Shown here: positions 9,674-19,288 of the stretch, piece by piece | How positions within the stretch are numbered: the first letter of the stretch is position 1 | Layout of the letters: every line of letters begins with the position of its first letter | Assembly (NCBI GenBank): GCA_035549015.1 | Contig: DASZRW010000045.1 | Location: 19,898 to 83,897, forward strand | Length of the DNA stretch: 64,000 nucleotides | Direction: 5' to 3' | Source of the DNA: JAFDZV01 sp035549015 | GTDB lineage: Bacteria > Bacteroidota > Ignavibacteria > OLB7 | The notes under the pieces: model-generated | Databases searched by the model: none | The model's input: only the letters and a program-made list of their open reading frames with translations | What the model was told of the DNA's origin: nothing | Translations under genes and position numbers: made by a program

Positions 9674-10333
9674 TCATCTCATGATGCCGCGGTAGTGTAC
9701 CACCAGCAGCATTCCCTCATGCACGGTGATTGATAGTTCTTCTGCCGTCGCCCGGTTCGAGGCTCCCTCGCGTCCTCCCAGCCGCAATTCCTCTCCATCC
9801 AGTTCCCACTGAACTCCATGCGTCGTCAGCCGCGCGGATGCGAGCGGTATCAGCGAGACACGGTCGCCGGGATGTGTGCGGATACGAAGATGGTCGTGAA
9901 CGAAGTAGCCGTACGATGCATCGTCCCGGATTGCAATCCGCATCGTGGCCGCATGACGGGCGAGCACGGAGAAGTTGTTCAATGCGTGATCGATCATCCC
10001 TCCCCCTGCGCCGATTACCGTTGCCTGCATCATGCCGCGCGCGGCAAGCCACGTCATCGCCTTCTCCAGATCGTTCTCCTCCTGGCTGGGCCGATGCACG
10101 AAGATGGTGCCGGTCAGTTCCAGGCGCTCTGCTGCATCCCCCACGGAGTCCATGTCGCCGATAACCACGTCGGGATGAACACCCATCGCCAGCAACTGCG
10201 CTGCGGCCCCGTCGGTTCCCACAACCAGGGCATGCTCGCGCGCAAGCCGTGCTGCGAGCAGAGGCGAGGGGAGTACACCTGCAGCCGCCACGAGTGCTTC
10301 GCCGGCATAGCGACCGGAATCATCGGCAATCAC
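9674..10333 (-). CDS. Thiamine pyrophosphokinase
   Basis: A 219-residue enzyme that transfers pyrophosphate from ATP to thiamine, giving TPP. Family motifs are present: 'VVIGDMDSV' (Mg/substrate Asp cluster), 'ENDLEKAM', and 'GAGGGMIDHALNNFSVL', matching the G-x-R/M-x-DH-x-L-x-N signature. The start is a GTG that overlaps the stop of the DUF3891 gene by four bases (GTGA), so translation is probably coupled. This supplies the last step for salvaged or dephosphorylated thiamine, complementing the biosynthetic genes near 33-38 and 52-54 kb. No riboswitch is seen upstream. Confidence 0.9.
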   Translation of the reverse strand: MIADDSGRYAGEALVAAAGVLPSPLLAARLAREHALVVGTDGAAAQLLAMGVHPDVVIGDMDSVGDAAERLELTGTIFVHRPSQEENDLEKAMTWLAARGMMQATVIGAGGGMIDHALNNFSVLARHAATMRIAIRDDASYGYFVHDHLRIRTHPGDRVSLIPLASARLTTHGVQWELDGEELRLGGREGASNRATAEELSITVHEGMLLVVHYRGIMR

Positions 10334-11055
10334 AGGCGTCCCATCGGTTCGATCGTGATATTCAGCATCTCCGGCGTATCGAACGCCGCCCGGAGATGCT
10401 TCTCGTCGCGATAGCCCCCCTCCGCCATGCGGAAGAACGGGAGCGAGTAGGAAAGGCTGCGCTGGTCGAACGGATATGGTTTGAACTGCAGCGTGTCCGC
10501 CACGCGACGGAACTGATAGCCTGCGTAGTGCTCCGGGCGTTCCGCTCCCAGGTCGCGCCGCATACAGAACTGAAGGGAGAACCAGTCCGCCATTCGCAGA
10601 TAGGAGTAGGCGCGCTCGATCGCCGGATGGTCCAGCCCAAGCGCATCGCGCAGTTCCGCGCGGAGCTGCGCGAACTCCGTGAAGAACGCCTTCCACGCGG
10701 GCTGGCGCTTGTGAGCGATCTCGTGGATCGAGTAGGCGTGATGCGTGATCAGCAATGCAACGAAGGGATCATCCTCCAGATGCAGTGCGGTGGCGCGGCG
10801 CCAGATGGTGAGCGCATCCTCGGGCTCAATGCTCGTCATGTCTGCCGGCAGGCAGGTGACCGGGTCCAGGCGCGGCATCGCGTCGAACGCGATCCATCCC
10901 ACATCATGGTGCCGTGTTGCAAGGATGATCTGATCGCGCTGGGGATCCTTGGTGAAATTGTTGTTGGACCAGTGCTCCAGCAGAAATGCCGCGAAGGCGG
11001 CGTGATCGTCCTGCCGGATCGCGATGGTTCCCTCGGGCGCGTGCTGCAGAATCAT
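10330..11055 (-). CDS. DUF3891 family protein
   Basis: A 241-residue cytosolic protein matching the DUF3891 pattern. It has 'HHDVGW' near residue 50, 'ALLITHHAYSI' mid-protein and 'YLRMADWFSLQFC' further on. The paired His/Asp segments resemble metal-binding alpha-helical hydrolases of the HD type, but no activity is established. It overlaps the downstream thiamine pyrophosphokinase start by four bases and lies about 70 bp after the FKBP gene, suggesting an FKBP-DUF3891-TPK transcript. A link to thiamine is guilt by association only. Confidence 0.85.
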   Translation of the reverse strand: MILQHAPEGTIAIRQDDHAAFAAFLLEHWSNNNFTKDPQRDQIILATRHHDVGWIAFDAMPRLDPVTCLPADMTSIEPEDALTIWRRATALHLEDDPFVALLITHHAYSIHEIAHKRQPAWKAFFTEFAQLRAELRDALGLDHPAIERAYSYLRMADWFSLQFCMRRDLGAERPEHYAGYQFRRVADTLQFKPYPFDQRSLSYSLPFFRMAEGGYRDEKHLRAAFDTPEMLNITIEPMGRL

Positions 11056-11123
11056 ATCCTCTCCTTGATATCACTCCGTCGGATGCCTCAGAGAGACGTA
11101 TGCCACGGTGCGTACGTGTTCCT

Positions 11124-11720
11124 CTACTGGGCCGATATCACACGAACGTCGAATATCAACGTTGCGTTTGGCGGAATCGTACCGGAACCGCCGCTGCCGT
11201 AGGCCATATCCGGAGGAATGATCAGCCGGCGACGGCCGCCAACCCGCATGTTCGTGGTGAGCCCATCATCCCAACCGCGGATTACCTGCCCTTTCCCCAC
11301 AACGAACTCGATCGGCTGAAACGGATAGCCCCCGCGGTCGAATCGGTTCTTCAGATCCGCAGCCTCGGCATTTGGAGGGAAGGCATAGCCGTCGCGGTTG
11401 TACCGCCTGGCAACCGAGTCGATGGAGGTATCGAACAGGCGGCCATTGGTAAGGTAGCCGGCATAGTCCACGGACACCTTCATCCCCGGCCGTACCTCGG
11501 CGCCGGTTCCCTGCTGGTACTCGATGTAGCGCAGGCCGGTCATCAGCGTTACCGTATCGTACCGGGCCGGTGCCTGGGTCGATCCGGCGGTGCCATCCTT
11601 GGTGGCGGAGCCGGGGGTGCCGCATGCCGACAGCGCAAGAAGAACGAACGTGAGGGTCACTGCGAGATGTGGCAGAAGGAAGAACCGGCGGCGATGCGGA
11701 GTGCGGTGCTGTATGATCAC
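11124..11720 (-). CDS. FKBP-type peptidyl-prolyl isomerase lipoprotein
   Basis: A protein of about 198 residues with a lipoprotein signal (LALSAC, Cys33) and a C-terminal FKBP domain. The domain shows 'VSVDYAGYLTNGRLFDTS', 'VIRGWDDGL', 'RRRLIIPPDMAYG' and 'IPPNATLIFDV', which includes the substrate-pocket Tyr, Asp, Trp and Ile positions of the family. It should catalyse proline isomerisation of envelope proteins. An inserted loop of about 30 residues separates the first strands, as in some membrane-anchored FKBPs. The start is uncertain: GTG at 11720 gives a normal lipoprotein signal, whereas an upstream ATG at 11786 would add 22 residues and make the signal unusually long. Confidence 0.86.
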   Translation of the reverse strand: MIIQHRTPHRRRFFLLPHLAVTLTFVLLALSACGTPGSATKDGTAGSTQAPARYDTVTLMTGLRYIEYQQGTGAEVRPGMKVSVDYAGYLTNGRLFDTSIDSVARRYNRDGYAFPPNAEAADLKNRFDRGGYPFQPIEFVVGKGQVIRGWDDGLTTNMRVGGRRRLIIPPDMAYGSGGSGTIPPNATLIFDVRVISAQ

Positions 11721-11786
11721 GATGAGAACCCTGAGTGACCTGGCTGGCCTGTATAACGTGGACATTCCCTGCGAACCCCACTCCAT

Positions 11787-12159
11787 GGGGCCGGCGGGCG
11801 TGATAAGGAATTCGTATGAATATACCCTAATGGAAGAAAACGATCAGCCGCTCCCGCCATCACGAGAAACTCAGCCCCGAGGATGCCCTGGTATCCCTCT
11901 GCAATGACCCACCGGTGGGCGTCGCGAGCCCCGACGGATCCGGGGCGTGGCGATCGGTGCGGGCTGGTCTCGCATGGCGGGTTCGGTTCGGTACGTTGAG
12001 CGGGAGAGGTCGCGTCGTTCCCCCGCTGCGTGGGATCTCGCGAAGGCGAGCGATGAAGTTGGTGCGCACCCAATGATGGTTCTGCAGGCAGTGGCGGTTT
12101 CACGTTGTCGGTATGAACGGTTGCTGCGCCGGGGTAATGAGTGCGGCTGCACCCACGGC
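11787..12159. other. Intergenic region between lptD stop and FKBP gene
   Basis: No convincing gene. A short GCCCCG/CGGGGC hairpin sits near 11926-11945. The lptD transcript must end here on the minus strand, but no strong terminator is visible. Confidence 0.4.
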
Positions 12160-14946
12160 TCAGTAATAGATGCGCCGGATGGGTGGGATGATATCGCGCA
12201 GCTGCGGAGCCTTCGGCGCAAGATGGAAGGAGAAGCCGCGCCCGGGCCCGGCCGGTACCAGATCGAGCGTCATGAGCCAGCAGTCCAGATCCTTCGAGAT
12301 ATTGATCGACGGAACGAGAAAGGCGCCGGCGAGAACGTTGTACTCCGCGCTGCTGGTGATATGCAGCGTTGGGGTGAGGGCGAAGGAGAAGGTCGTGTTC
12401 AGCGTCAGAGACGGAGTGAACGTGTTGCTCAAGCGGCTGAGGTTGTAGTTGCCGGTGAACGAGACCTGCCAGGGGATGCGGAACTGATCGTTGCCGGTAA
12501 CGTCCTCGCCGAAGAACTCCGGTTCGTTGAACGGGATGTGTTCGAAGTTGAAGCGCTCGCGGCGTGCCGCGGCGGAATCGCCCGCAATGGTCTGCGTAAC
12601 ACCGGTTGCGAAGCCCTGGTCCGTGAAGCTGGTGCCGAACGTAATGCCGGCGCTCTCCATCCGCATCAATCCCTTCCCCTTGTCGATCAGCAGTTCCGGA
12701 ATCAGGTTGCCGAGAGAGTCGCGGTCGTAGAGGGAGAAGGTGGCGTTGCCGCTCACGTTCCCCAGTGGGCCCAGATCGGTCGTGGCGCCTGCATTGACGG
12801 TTGACCACCGGAAGCTCGTGGCTGCCGCGGCATTGTACGATGTGGAGAGCGTCAGCGAGAGAAGCCGGACCTTGCGATCGGGGAGCGTATCACCCTGTGC
12901 CACTTTCGCCTCGAAATCGTTCCGCAGCGTAAGCCCTATGCTCTGCTGCAGGCCGTTGCCGGGGATGATCCCCACGTTGCCGTCGCGTTCGAAGAGGGAG
13001 TACTTCTCGATTGCATTCGTGCGCGGATTGAACACTTCGTCGTAGTACCCATACTTCGCCTGGCCGAAGTCCGGCACATAGTTGAGGGAGATGATTGGCG
13101 AGAATGTATGCCGGATCGCGTTCACACCGAACAGGCGCGGCTGCACGATGCCGTAGAGGCTTGTCGATGCGCTCACACCGAAGCCGTAGGTGAACGTTGG
13201 GTAGATGCCGGGAAGGAATGTGGCGATCACCGTATCCCCCACGGCCTGCTTCACGATGCGCCGCGTGAAGATGCTGCCGCTCATGCTGATGCCCGGCTGT
13301 ATCGTGAAATAGCCAAGCTTGGGAGAGAGGCTCACCGTTGGCACATACGAGAATCCGTAGCGGCGATCGTTCGTTCTGAATCCCCCTCCGGGGAGTGTGT
13401 CCTGCTTTATCCATTCGATGTTGAAGCGAGCGGAGCCGCCAACGGAGAAGTTCAGCTTGTCCATGATGCTCTCACCGGTCGGCGTGGCAAATGGCGTCCA
13501 GGAGGGAACGGAGAACTGCAGCGGCAGCGACGTGGTCTCGTTCCGGTTGAGAATGTTCTGGTCGCGACGGAAGTCCGCCGATACCGACATGCCATTACTC
13601 CACGACGTGTTGTAGGAGAAGTTCGATCCCAGCGTTGCCGTGGTGTAGTTGTTCTGCTGTTGCGCCTGCGACAGTCCGGACTGTACCACGGAGTAGGTGT
13701 TGCGGATCGCGTTCTCGCTGGCAAAGTTGATCGTGCCGCCAAGCCTGCCGCGGCGCCCGATCTCCATCTGGTGCGTGTAGGTGAGCGTATAGTTCGTCGT
13801 GAAGTTGCTGTCCGGGTCGAACCGAGTGCGGCCGAAGGAAGTCTCGAGATCGGCCGCGTCGATCACTCCTCGCAGCCGGAAGCGCGTCGTGTTGTGGAGC
13901 GTGAAGCCTCCCTTGCTGTAGAGGTCGGCCATGAAGCGGGTATCGAAGTAGCTTCCCAGATCGAAGAAGAGTCCCAGCCCCACAAGCTGCAGTCCGCGCT
14001 GCGGGGTCTGGTCGAAGCTGGGGATGATCAGGCCGGATTGCCGGCCGTTCTGGCTGGAGAAGTAGACGCCGAAGGGGATGTAGAAGATCGGGACGTCCGC
14101 CACATAGAGCGCAGCCTGATCGGCAAAGATGCGATCGTTGGCAATCACCTTCATGCGCGGCGAGGCGAAATAGAAGTGCGGATGCGGCGCCTCGCAGGTG
14201 GTGTAGCGACCGTCCTGCACGAAGTAGGTGTTCTCGGCAACCTGCTTGATGCGTGCGCCATAGTAGAATCCGTCTCCCATCTTCGTCTCGGCAGCCCCCA
14301 GCGTCCCCCGCTTGTTCCTGAAGTTGTAGGTAAGGGAGTTGGCGGAGAGTTCCTGCGTGCCGTCGTGGAACACGGGAACCTCGCTGTACGTCTTCGTGGC
14401 GGAATCGAACCGCGCCAGCGCGAACAGCTCGGAGTTGTTGAAGTCCACACGGATGTAGTTCGCGGTGAGCTTCTGCGGTCCCTTCACCAGACTCGCATCC
14501 GAGTAGAGATGCATCTGCCGTTTCTTCACATCGAACAGCATCCGGTGCGATGCGCTGTATGTCACCACCGTGTCGATGCCGGAGGAGCCGGCCGTAACAC
14601 CCACGGAATCGGTGCCGAGCGAGTCCGTATGCAGCCCCCCGAGCGAGTCCGCATGCATCGCAGCGGTCCGCAGGGAGTCCGCACGCAGCGAGTCCGTGCG
14701 GAGCGAATCGCTGTGTGCCTGCAGGCTGCGGAGGGAATCTGCCCGGAGCGAATCGTTCCTCGTGGTTGGCGTGTTGCGTCCCTTCTTCTTCCTGCCGGCC
14801 GGCTTGGTCTTGTTGCGGCTCGTGGTGTCTGCCTGCTGCGTCCTCGTTGAAGGGCTCTGTCCCAGCAACGGCGTTGCCAGGCTCGCCGCGAGAAGCGGGA
14901 GCAGCAACAGCATGAGCGGAATCAGTAGCGAACGCTTCGGCGTCAT
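12160..14946 (-). CDS. lptD: LptD-like LPS-assembly outer-membrane protein
   Basis: A 928-residue outer-membrane protein. A signal peptide ends near residue 30 (TPLLGQ). A basic/low-complexity linker with DSLR repeats (64-116) leads into an LptA/OstA-type beta-taco domain (about 125-235, 'DVKKRQMHLYSDASLV'). The long C-terminal region is a beta-barrel with many 'FxxxTRF', 'NYTLTYTH' and 'GLxLFFDLGSYF' strand motifs. LptD, with LptE, inserts lipopolysaccharide into the outer leaflet. The ATG at 14946 was chosen because it begins the signal sequence. DUF4292 and TPR lipoprotein genes lie upstream on the same strand, making an envelope-biogenesis group. Confidence 0.86.
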   Translation of the reverse strand: MTPKRSLLIPLMLLLLPLLAASLATPLLGQSPSTRTQQADTTSRNKTKPAGRKKKGRNTPTTRNDSLRADSLRSLQAHSDSLRTDSLRADSLRTAAMHADSLGGLHTDSLGTDSVGVTAGSSGIDTVVTYSASHRMLFDVKKRQMHLYSDASLVKGPQKLTANYIRVDFNNSELFALARFDSATKTYSEVPVFHDGTQELSANSLTYNFRNKRGTLGAAETKMGDGFYYGARIKQVAENTYFVQDGRYTTCEAPHPHFYFASPRMKVIANDRIFADQAALYVADVPIFYIPFGVYFSSQNGRQSGLIIPSFDQTPQRGLQLVGLGLFFDLGSYFDTRFMADLYSKGGFTLHNTTRFRLRGVIDAADLETSFGRTRFDPDSNFTTNYTLTYTHQMEIGRRGRLGGTINFASENAIRNTYSVVQSGLSQAQQQNNYTTATLGSNFSYNTSWSNGMSVSADFRRDQNILNRNETTSLPLQFSVPSWTPFATPTGESIMDKLNFSVGGSARFNIEWIKQDTLPGGGFRTNDRRYGFSYVPTVSLSPKLGYFTIQPGISMSGSIFTRRIVKQAVGDTVIATFLPGIYPTFTYGFGVSASTSLYGIVQPRLFGVNAIRHTFSPIISLNYVPDFGQAKYGYYDEVFNPRTNAIEKYSLFERDGNVGIIPGNGLQQSIGLTLRNDFEAKVAQGDTLPDRKVRLLSLTLSTSYNAAAATSFRWSTVNAGATTDLGPLGNVSGNATFSLYDRDSLGNLIPELLIDKGKGLMRMESAGITFGTSFTDQGFATGVTQTIAGDSAAARRERFNFEHIPFNEPEFFGEDVTGNDQFRIPWQVSFTGNYNLSRLSNTFTPSLTLNTTFSFALTPTLHITSSAEYNVLAGAFLVPSINISKDLDCWLMTLDLVPAGPGRGFSFHLAPKAPQLRDIIPPIRRIYY

Positions 14947-15261
14947 TCGGAATAGATGGGATCGGAACTCGATGCGGATTGCAGCGCGGCCGGGCGCTGG
15001 GCGTATCATCCGGCACTCTCCTATCGGAACAGACACCCGCCGGTTTCCGTCGTGACATTTCCACAACGAACGGCGCGGCGCCTTCGGTACACTCGTCCGG
15101 TATTCCTGCAGCGGGGGCGATGGAGGTCGGTGCCTGCCCTCTATTGCGTGCATGGCGCCGCATGGAACGTATCGCAGAACGATCCGGCCGCCCGCAGTTC
15201 CGTTGCCGGAATGCAGTCGGCCCGCTTCGCTCATGCCTCCGGTCCACTTCGGAGCGCCGCT
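14947..15261. other. Intergenic region between DUF4292 gene and lptD
   Basis: 315 bp. The lptD frame stays open upstream to 15234, but that extension has no domain or signal character. I see no gene, hairpin or promoter I can defend. Confidence 0.4.
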
Positions 15262-16053
15262 CTACAGCCGCTTGCGCGGCACATCGGCCGGAACAACCAG
15301 CGCACAACTGCGGTCGGAGTCGATCCTGTCGCGCACCTTCTCCACGGTCACCGCAACCTTGCGTTCGCCGTTTGCGATGTTCACGGATGCCTTCATCGCG
15401 AACATCCGATCGCCAACACGCCGGAAGTCCTTGAATGCAATGGAGAACTCCTCGCTTTCACCCGTGCCGTCCGTTCGCGAGCGTGCATAGCTCTCAACGG
15501 CCAGCTTCTCCATGTTCACCGCAAATGTTTCCACATGATCCGGCGTATGAACGGTGTAATGCATGATGCCGTTGCGCGCCTCGGCCGTGTAGGTGCCGGC
15601 GGCCGGAAACTGCGGAAGCTCGCCTCTGAACATGGAGATCATCTGATCATACTCCATGTCCAGCTGCATCAGCTTCCCGAACGTTTTCCGGTCCGGTATT
15701 CCTTCAATCGCCTCCCCTTCCTGGGCATTGAAGAAGACGAAGCTGGAGCGCGTGGATCCCAGCGCGCCCACCGGCACGCCGAACGGGCCAACCAGGTTCA
15801 CCTTCAGCGAGTCGCGCGATCGCACCAGCGCATCGTACCAGACGGTGACGCCCAGACCGGAGATCTTCATGTCGCCGTTGAGCGCCAGGTCCGGCGTGGA
15901 TGCATAGCTCTGCCGCAGACGGATCAGCAGGGAGTCCGCGGCATTACCGCCCGCAGTTGCGGAGGTGGTCTGCGTGGAGGCGGAGCATCCGCCGATCAGA
16001 AGCGCGGCGGCCAGCGCGGCGCAGAGAACAGGGAGTGTCGGAATCTTCATCAT
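15262..16053 (-). CDS. DUF4292 (LolB/LolA-like) lipoprotein
   Basis: A 263-residue lipoprotein (lipobox LIGGC, Cys23) of the DUF4292 family, which has a half-barrel fold like LolA/LolB. Features are 'SYASTPDLALNGDMKISG' and a basic mid-region 'SRDSLKVNLVGPFG', followed by alternating strands. In Bacteroidota, DUF4292 genes often sit beside TPR and cell-envelope genes, as here. A role in carrying lipidated or lipid cargo to the outer membrane is inferred from the fold. The start could be either of two adjacent ATGs. Confidence 0.84.
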   Translation of the reverse strand: MMKIPTLPVLCAALAAALLIGGCSASTQTTSATAGGNAADSLLIRLRQSYASTPDLALNGDMKISGLGVTVWYDALVRSRDSLKVNLVGPFGVPVGALGSTRSSFVFFNAQEGEAIEGIPDRKTFGKLMQLDMEYDQMISMFRGELPQFPAAGTYTAEARNGIMHYTVHTPDHVETFAVNMEKLAVESYARSRTDGTGESEEFSIAFKDFRRVGDRMFAMKASVNIANGERKVAVTVEKVRDRIDSDRSCALVVPADVPRKRL

Positions 16054-16215
16054 CGTTTCTGCTCACTCGGCATTGTTGGGGGGCGCCGTCAACATCTTCG
16101 CGGCTGGGAGCCTGGCGAGCACTCGGAGAGTGCCGCATCCGGCGCCTAGCAGAAACGCTCCCGGGGGCGCGAGGTTTATCGGGTGCCGGCCTCTGTGTTG
16201 CAACGTTTGGCGGGG

Positions 16216-17868
16216 CTATCGTGCGGCCTGATACTTCCGCTGCAATTCGGCGTTGTCCGGGTCCAGCCGCACCGCCCGTCCGTATGCCTCGCGTGCCTCG
16301 CTGCGGTTGCCCAGGGCAAGCTGGGTATCGCCCAGGTGCTCGTACACGTCGGGGCCGGCTCCGCCGATATCAACCGAACGTTGAATATAACGAAGCGCCT
16401 CGTTGTACTCCCGTAAGCGGTAGTGAATCCATCCCTTCGTATCCAGAAACGTTTCGTTCTCCGGTTCGAGTAGGAGCGCCCGCGAGATCATCTTCATCGC
16501 CCGATCCAGCTTGCGGTTGAAGTGTGCGAGCGAGTAGGCATAGTTGTTCAGGATCGCGGCGTTGTCCGGATCCAGGGTTGTTGCGCGTTGATAGGCGTTC
16601 TCGGCCGCAGCCGGTTTCTCCTGGCGCGTGTAGGTTGCTCCGAGAGAACTCCATGCTTCGGCGTTCTCCTCCTCCAGTGTGATCGATCGCCGGAGATATC
16701 TCTCCGCGCTGTCCAGGCTGCCGGTGCGGTAGCAGGCATAACCGATCAGGTAGGCAACGCGGGGCTCGGCATGAAATCGGGAAGCGGAGGGGAGCATCAG
16801 ATGCAGCGCCCGCGTGAAGTAGCCGTCGTTCACCCAGGTGGAGGCGGACTCCAGCCACCCATCGCGCGTGATCGTTCGGTTCCCCATGGCGCGCGCGGTA
16901 AGCGAATCCGCCGCCACCGAATCGCCCGCCCGGTAGGCGAGCATCCCGGCCATCTGCCACGGCTGCCAGGCCGGAGGAGACGAGGCAATGAGATGCTCGG
17001 CGAGCGCGCGCGCATAGGTCCGTACGCCGGGCTCGCCGATCGGCGTGGTGCCGCGTGCGATGGGGCGGGCCTGATTCATCAGGAAGTCCAGGCGAACCGA
17101 GTCCGAGGGAACGAAGCGATCCACGTCCGCCAGCATCGCCGCAGCATCGGCCGTTCGGCCGGCCATCGTGTAGGTGTGCGCCAGCACTGTGTACACATCG
17201 GTGCTCCCCGGGGTGAGGAGCAGAAGATCGTGCATTGTGCGGATCGCCTCATCGTACCGGCCAAGGGTGACGTAGAGATCGGAGAGATTGAGCAGCGTCT
17301 GGTAATCGCTCGTGATGTTCCGGCGGATATACTCGTAGTGTTCGATTGCGCGCTCGGGGTTCGTGCGATGTTGCAGCCGCGCTGCGTTGAACCGGGCCTG
17401 GATATTGTCCGGGTACTGCTGGAGCACTCCCTCGTACAGACCAACCGCCTCGCGGATCTGGCCGTTGGCAACCGCAAGGTCTGCCGCCAGCAACCGGACA
17501 TCCAGCGTCATACTGTCCAGCTCCAGCGCCTGGCGGACGCGGAGGAGCGCGCTGTCCTTCCGGCCGAGCGCGTCGTAGCATCGCGCCTGTGCGTAGCGCG
17601 GTGCAGCCAGGCGCGGCGCGAAGAGTGCGGACCGCTCGAAGCGCGTGATGGCGTCGGCATAGCGTCCTTCGAGTTGCAGCACCGATCCATCCACGAAGAA
17701 CCGGTCCGCAAGATGCATGCGTGTGCCGTTATCCATTCCCATGGCATCCTCCGCGATCGCTGCCTCCAGCGTCTCGCGGGGGGTGGCCTGCCGCGAAGCC
17801 GTGCAGCCGGCGGCGGCCAGCGCAATCAGCAGCGGGAGTGCCAGGGGGTGTATGGGGCGCATGAGCAT
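16216..17868 (-). CDS. TPR-repeat lipoprotein
   Basis: A 550-residue lipoprotein (lipobox LAAAGC, Cys22) made almost entirely of tetratricopeptide repeats. Examples are 'AVGLYEGVLQQYPDNIQARFN', 'AENAYQRATTLDPDNAAILNNYAYSL' and 'AREAYGRAVRLDPDNAELQ'. The series runs from about residue 60 to the C-terminus and so forms a superhelical scaffold on the periplasmic face of a membrane. It lies 162 bp upstream of the DUF4292 gene on the same strand, a pairing common in Bacteroidota. The frame remains open upstream on the strand opposite prfA, but that part is a shadow, so I start at the ATG that begins the lipoprotein signal. It is divergent from prfA. Confidence 0.87.
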   Translation of the reverse strand: MLMRPIHPLALPLLIALAAAGCTASRQATPRETLEAAIAEDAMGMDNGTRMHLADRFFVDGSVLQLEGRYADAITRFERSALFAPRLAAPRYAQARCYDALGRKDSALLRVRQALELDSMTLDVRLLAADLAVANGQIREAVGLYEGVLQQYPDNIQARFNAARLQHRTNPERAIEHYEYIRRNITSDYQTLLNLSDLYVTLGRYDEAIRTMHDLLLLTPGSTDVYTVLAHTYTMAGRTADAAAMLADVDRFVPSDSVRLDFLMNQARPIARGTTPIGEPGVRTYARALAEHLIASSPPAWQPWQMAGMLAYRAGDSVAADSLTARAMGNRTITRDGWLESASTWVNDGYFTRALHLMLPSASRFHAEPRVAYLIGYACYRTGSLDSAERYLRRSITLEEENAEAWSSLGATYTRQEKPAAAENAYQRATTLDPDNAAILNNYAYSLAHFNRKLDRAMKMISRALLLEPENETFLDTKGWIHYRLREYNEALRYIQRSVDIGGAGPDVYEHLGDTQLALGNRSEAREAYGRAVRLDPDNAELQRKYQAAR

Positions 17869-18030
17869 CACGATCTTCAATCGAGCCGGAGAGAGATGCC
17901 GTGTTGCCGTCGGATGGGAAGACGATTCCCCGGCAATTGCTAGATTGCGTGTTCGTTCCTCGCGGCCTGCCTCCTGATTGGCAGAATACCGGGAAAACGT
18001 ACGGCAATTCCGTTCTGCACACAACGTACA

Positions 18031-19110
18031 ATGCTCGATAAACTTAGCCAGATCCATCGCCGCTACGAAGAGATAGAAATGCGTCTTGGCGATCCAGGCA
18101 TCATGAACGACATGAAGGCCTATCGCGATGCAATGCGGGAACAGCGGCAGTTGAAGCCGATCGACGAGGCCTATCATCTCTATGCGAAGCTGTTGAGCGA
18201 CCTCGACGGCGCGCGGGAGCTGATTGCCGTTGCGGACGATCCGGCGATGCGCGATCTGGCCGAACAGGAGCTTGCCGATCTGCGCGAGAAGCGGGAGCGG
18301 ATGGAGGAGGAGATTCGCTACCTGCTGATCCCGGCCGACCCGGACGATTCCAAGAACTCCATCATCGAGATCCGCGCCGGCACCGGCGGCGAGGAGGCCG
18401 CGCTCTTCGCCGGCGATCTCTATCGCATGTACTCGCGGTACGCCGAGATGAAGGGATGGAAGCTGGAACTGCTGGACTTCTCGGAGTCCGAGATGGGAGG
18501 CTTCAAGGAGGTCTCCTTCATGCTCTCCGGCGACGATGTCTTCGGATCGATGAAGTACGAGTCCGGCGTGCATCGTGTGCAGCGCGTTCCGGAGACCGAA
18601 CAGCAGGGGCGCGTTCATACCTCGGCGGCTTCGGTGGCAGTGCTTCCGGAGGTGGAGGATGTGGAGATCGACGTCAACCCGGCGGACATCCAGATGGATA
18701 CCTTCCGTTCCGGCGGCAAGGGAGGGCAGAACGTGAACAAGGTGGAGACGGCTGTCCGGCTCACGCACGTTCCGAGCGGTGTCGTGGTGGCCTGCCAGCA
18801 GGAGCGGTCGCAGCTGCAGAACCGTGAACGTGCCATGAAGATGCTGCGTGCGAAGCTCTACGAGCTGGAACGCGAACGGCGCGATGCCGCGTACGCCGCA
18901 CAGCGCAAGGGGATGGTGGGAAGCGGCGATCGCTCCGAGAAGATTCGCACCTACAACTTTCCGCAGAACCGGCTCACCGATCATCGCCTGGAAGGGGAGT
19001 CCAAGAACTACTCGCTGCGTGAAGTGATCGAAGGGGAACTCGATCCGGTGATCACCGCGTTGAAGGTGGCGGACCGTGCGGAGAAGCTCAGGTCCGGTGC
19101 AACGGTGTAG
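18031..19110 (+). CDS. prfA: Peptide chain release factor 1
   Basis: A 359-residue release factor that reads UAA/UAG and triggers peptide release on the ribosome. The catalytic GGQ is at 231-233 within 'SGGKGGQNVNKVETAVRLTH'. The codon-recognition tripeptide is P-E-T (187-189), the PxT class of RF1 rather than the SPF of RF2. Domain order and length match RF1. It is divergent from the TPR lipoprotein gene with 162 bp between them and stands alone on the plus strand; no prmC/hemK gene follows. Confidence 0.97.
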   Translation: MLDKLSQIHRRYEEIEMRLGDPGIMNDMKAYRDAMREQRQLKPIDEAYHLYAKLLSDLDGARELIAVADDPAMRDLAEQELADLREKRERMEEEIRYLLIPADPDDSKNSIIEIRAGTGGEEAALFAGDLYRMYSRYAEMKGWKLELLDFSESEMGGFKEVSFMLSGDDVFGSMKYESGVHRVQRVPETEQQGRVHTSAASVAVLPEVEDVEIDVNPADIQMDTFRSGGKGGQNVNKVETAVRLTHVPSGVVVACQQERSQLQNRERAMKMLRAKLYELERERRDAAYAAQRKGMVGSGDRSEKIRTYNFPQNRLTDHRLEGESKNYSLREVIEGELDPVITALKVADRAEKLRSGATV

Positions 19111-19168
19111 CAGCAGGGAGGCACCGGAACGTTATGGTGCGCGAGGTCCGCTTCGCAGACCACCTCGC

Positions 19169-19195
19169 TTGACAGAGGCGGCGGAGTGATATATT
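19169..19195 (+). promoter_or_regulatory. Possible sigma70-like promoter of the L,D-transpeptidase gene
   Basis: TTGACA (19169-19174) and TATATT (19190-19195) are separated by 15 bp, about 90 bases before the start codon. The spacing is shorter than optimal and the match is by eye. Confidence 0.4.
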
Positions 19196-19288
19196 CACAC
19201 ACAACCCGGTACGCGTCCCGGCATTGGCCCGGGGTACGGCAGCCGATTCGAACCCAGACTATCCTCCATCTTTTACACTACCGTATCG

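Noticed and set aside
17869..18984. Long upstream extension of the TPR lipoprotein frame on the strand opposite prfA
   Set aside because: It is the mirror of prfA codons. The real start is marked by a lipoprotein signal peptide at 17868.
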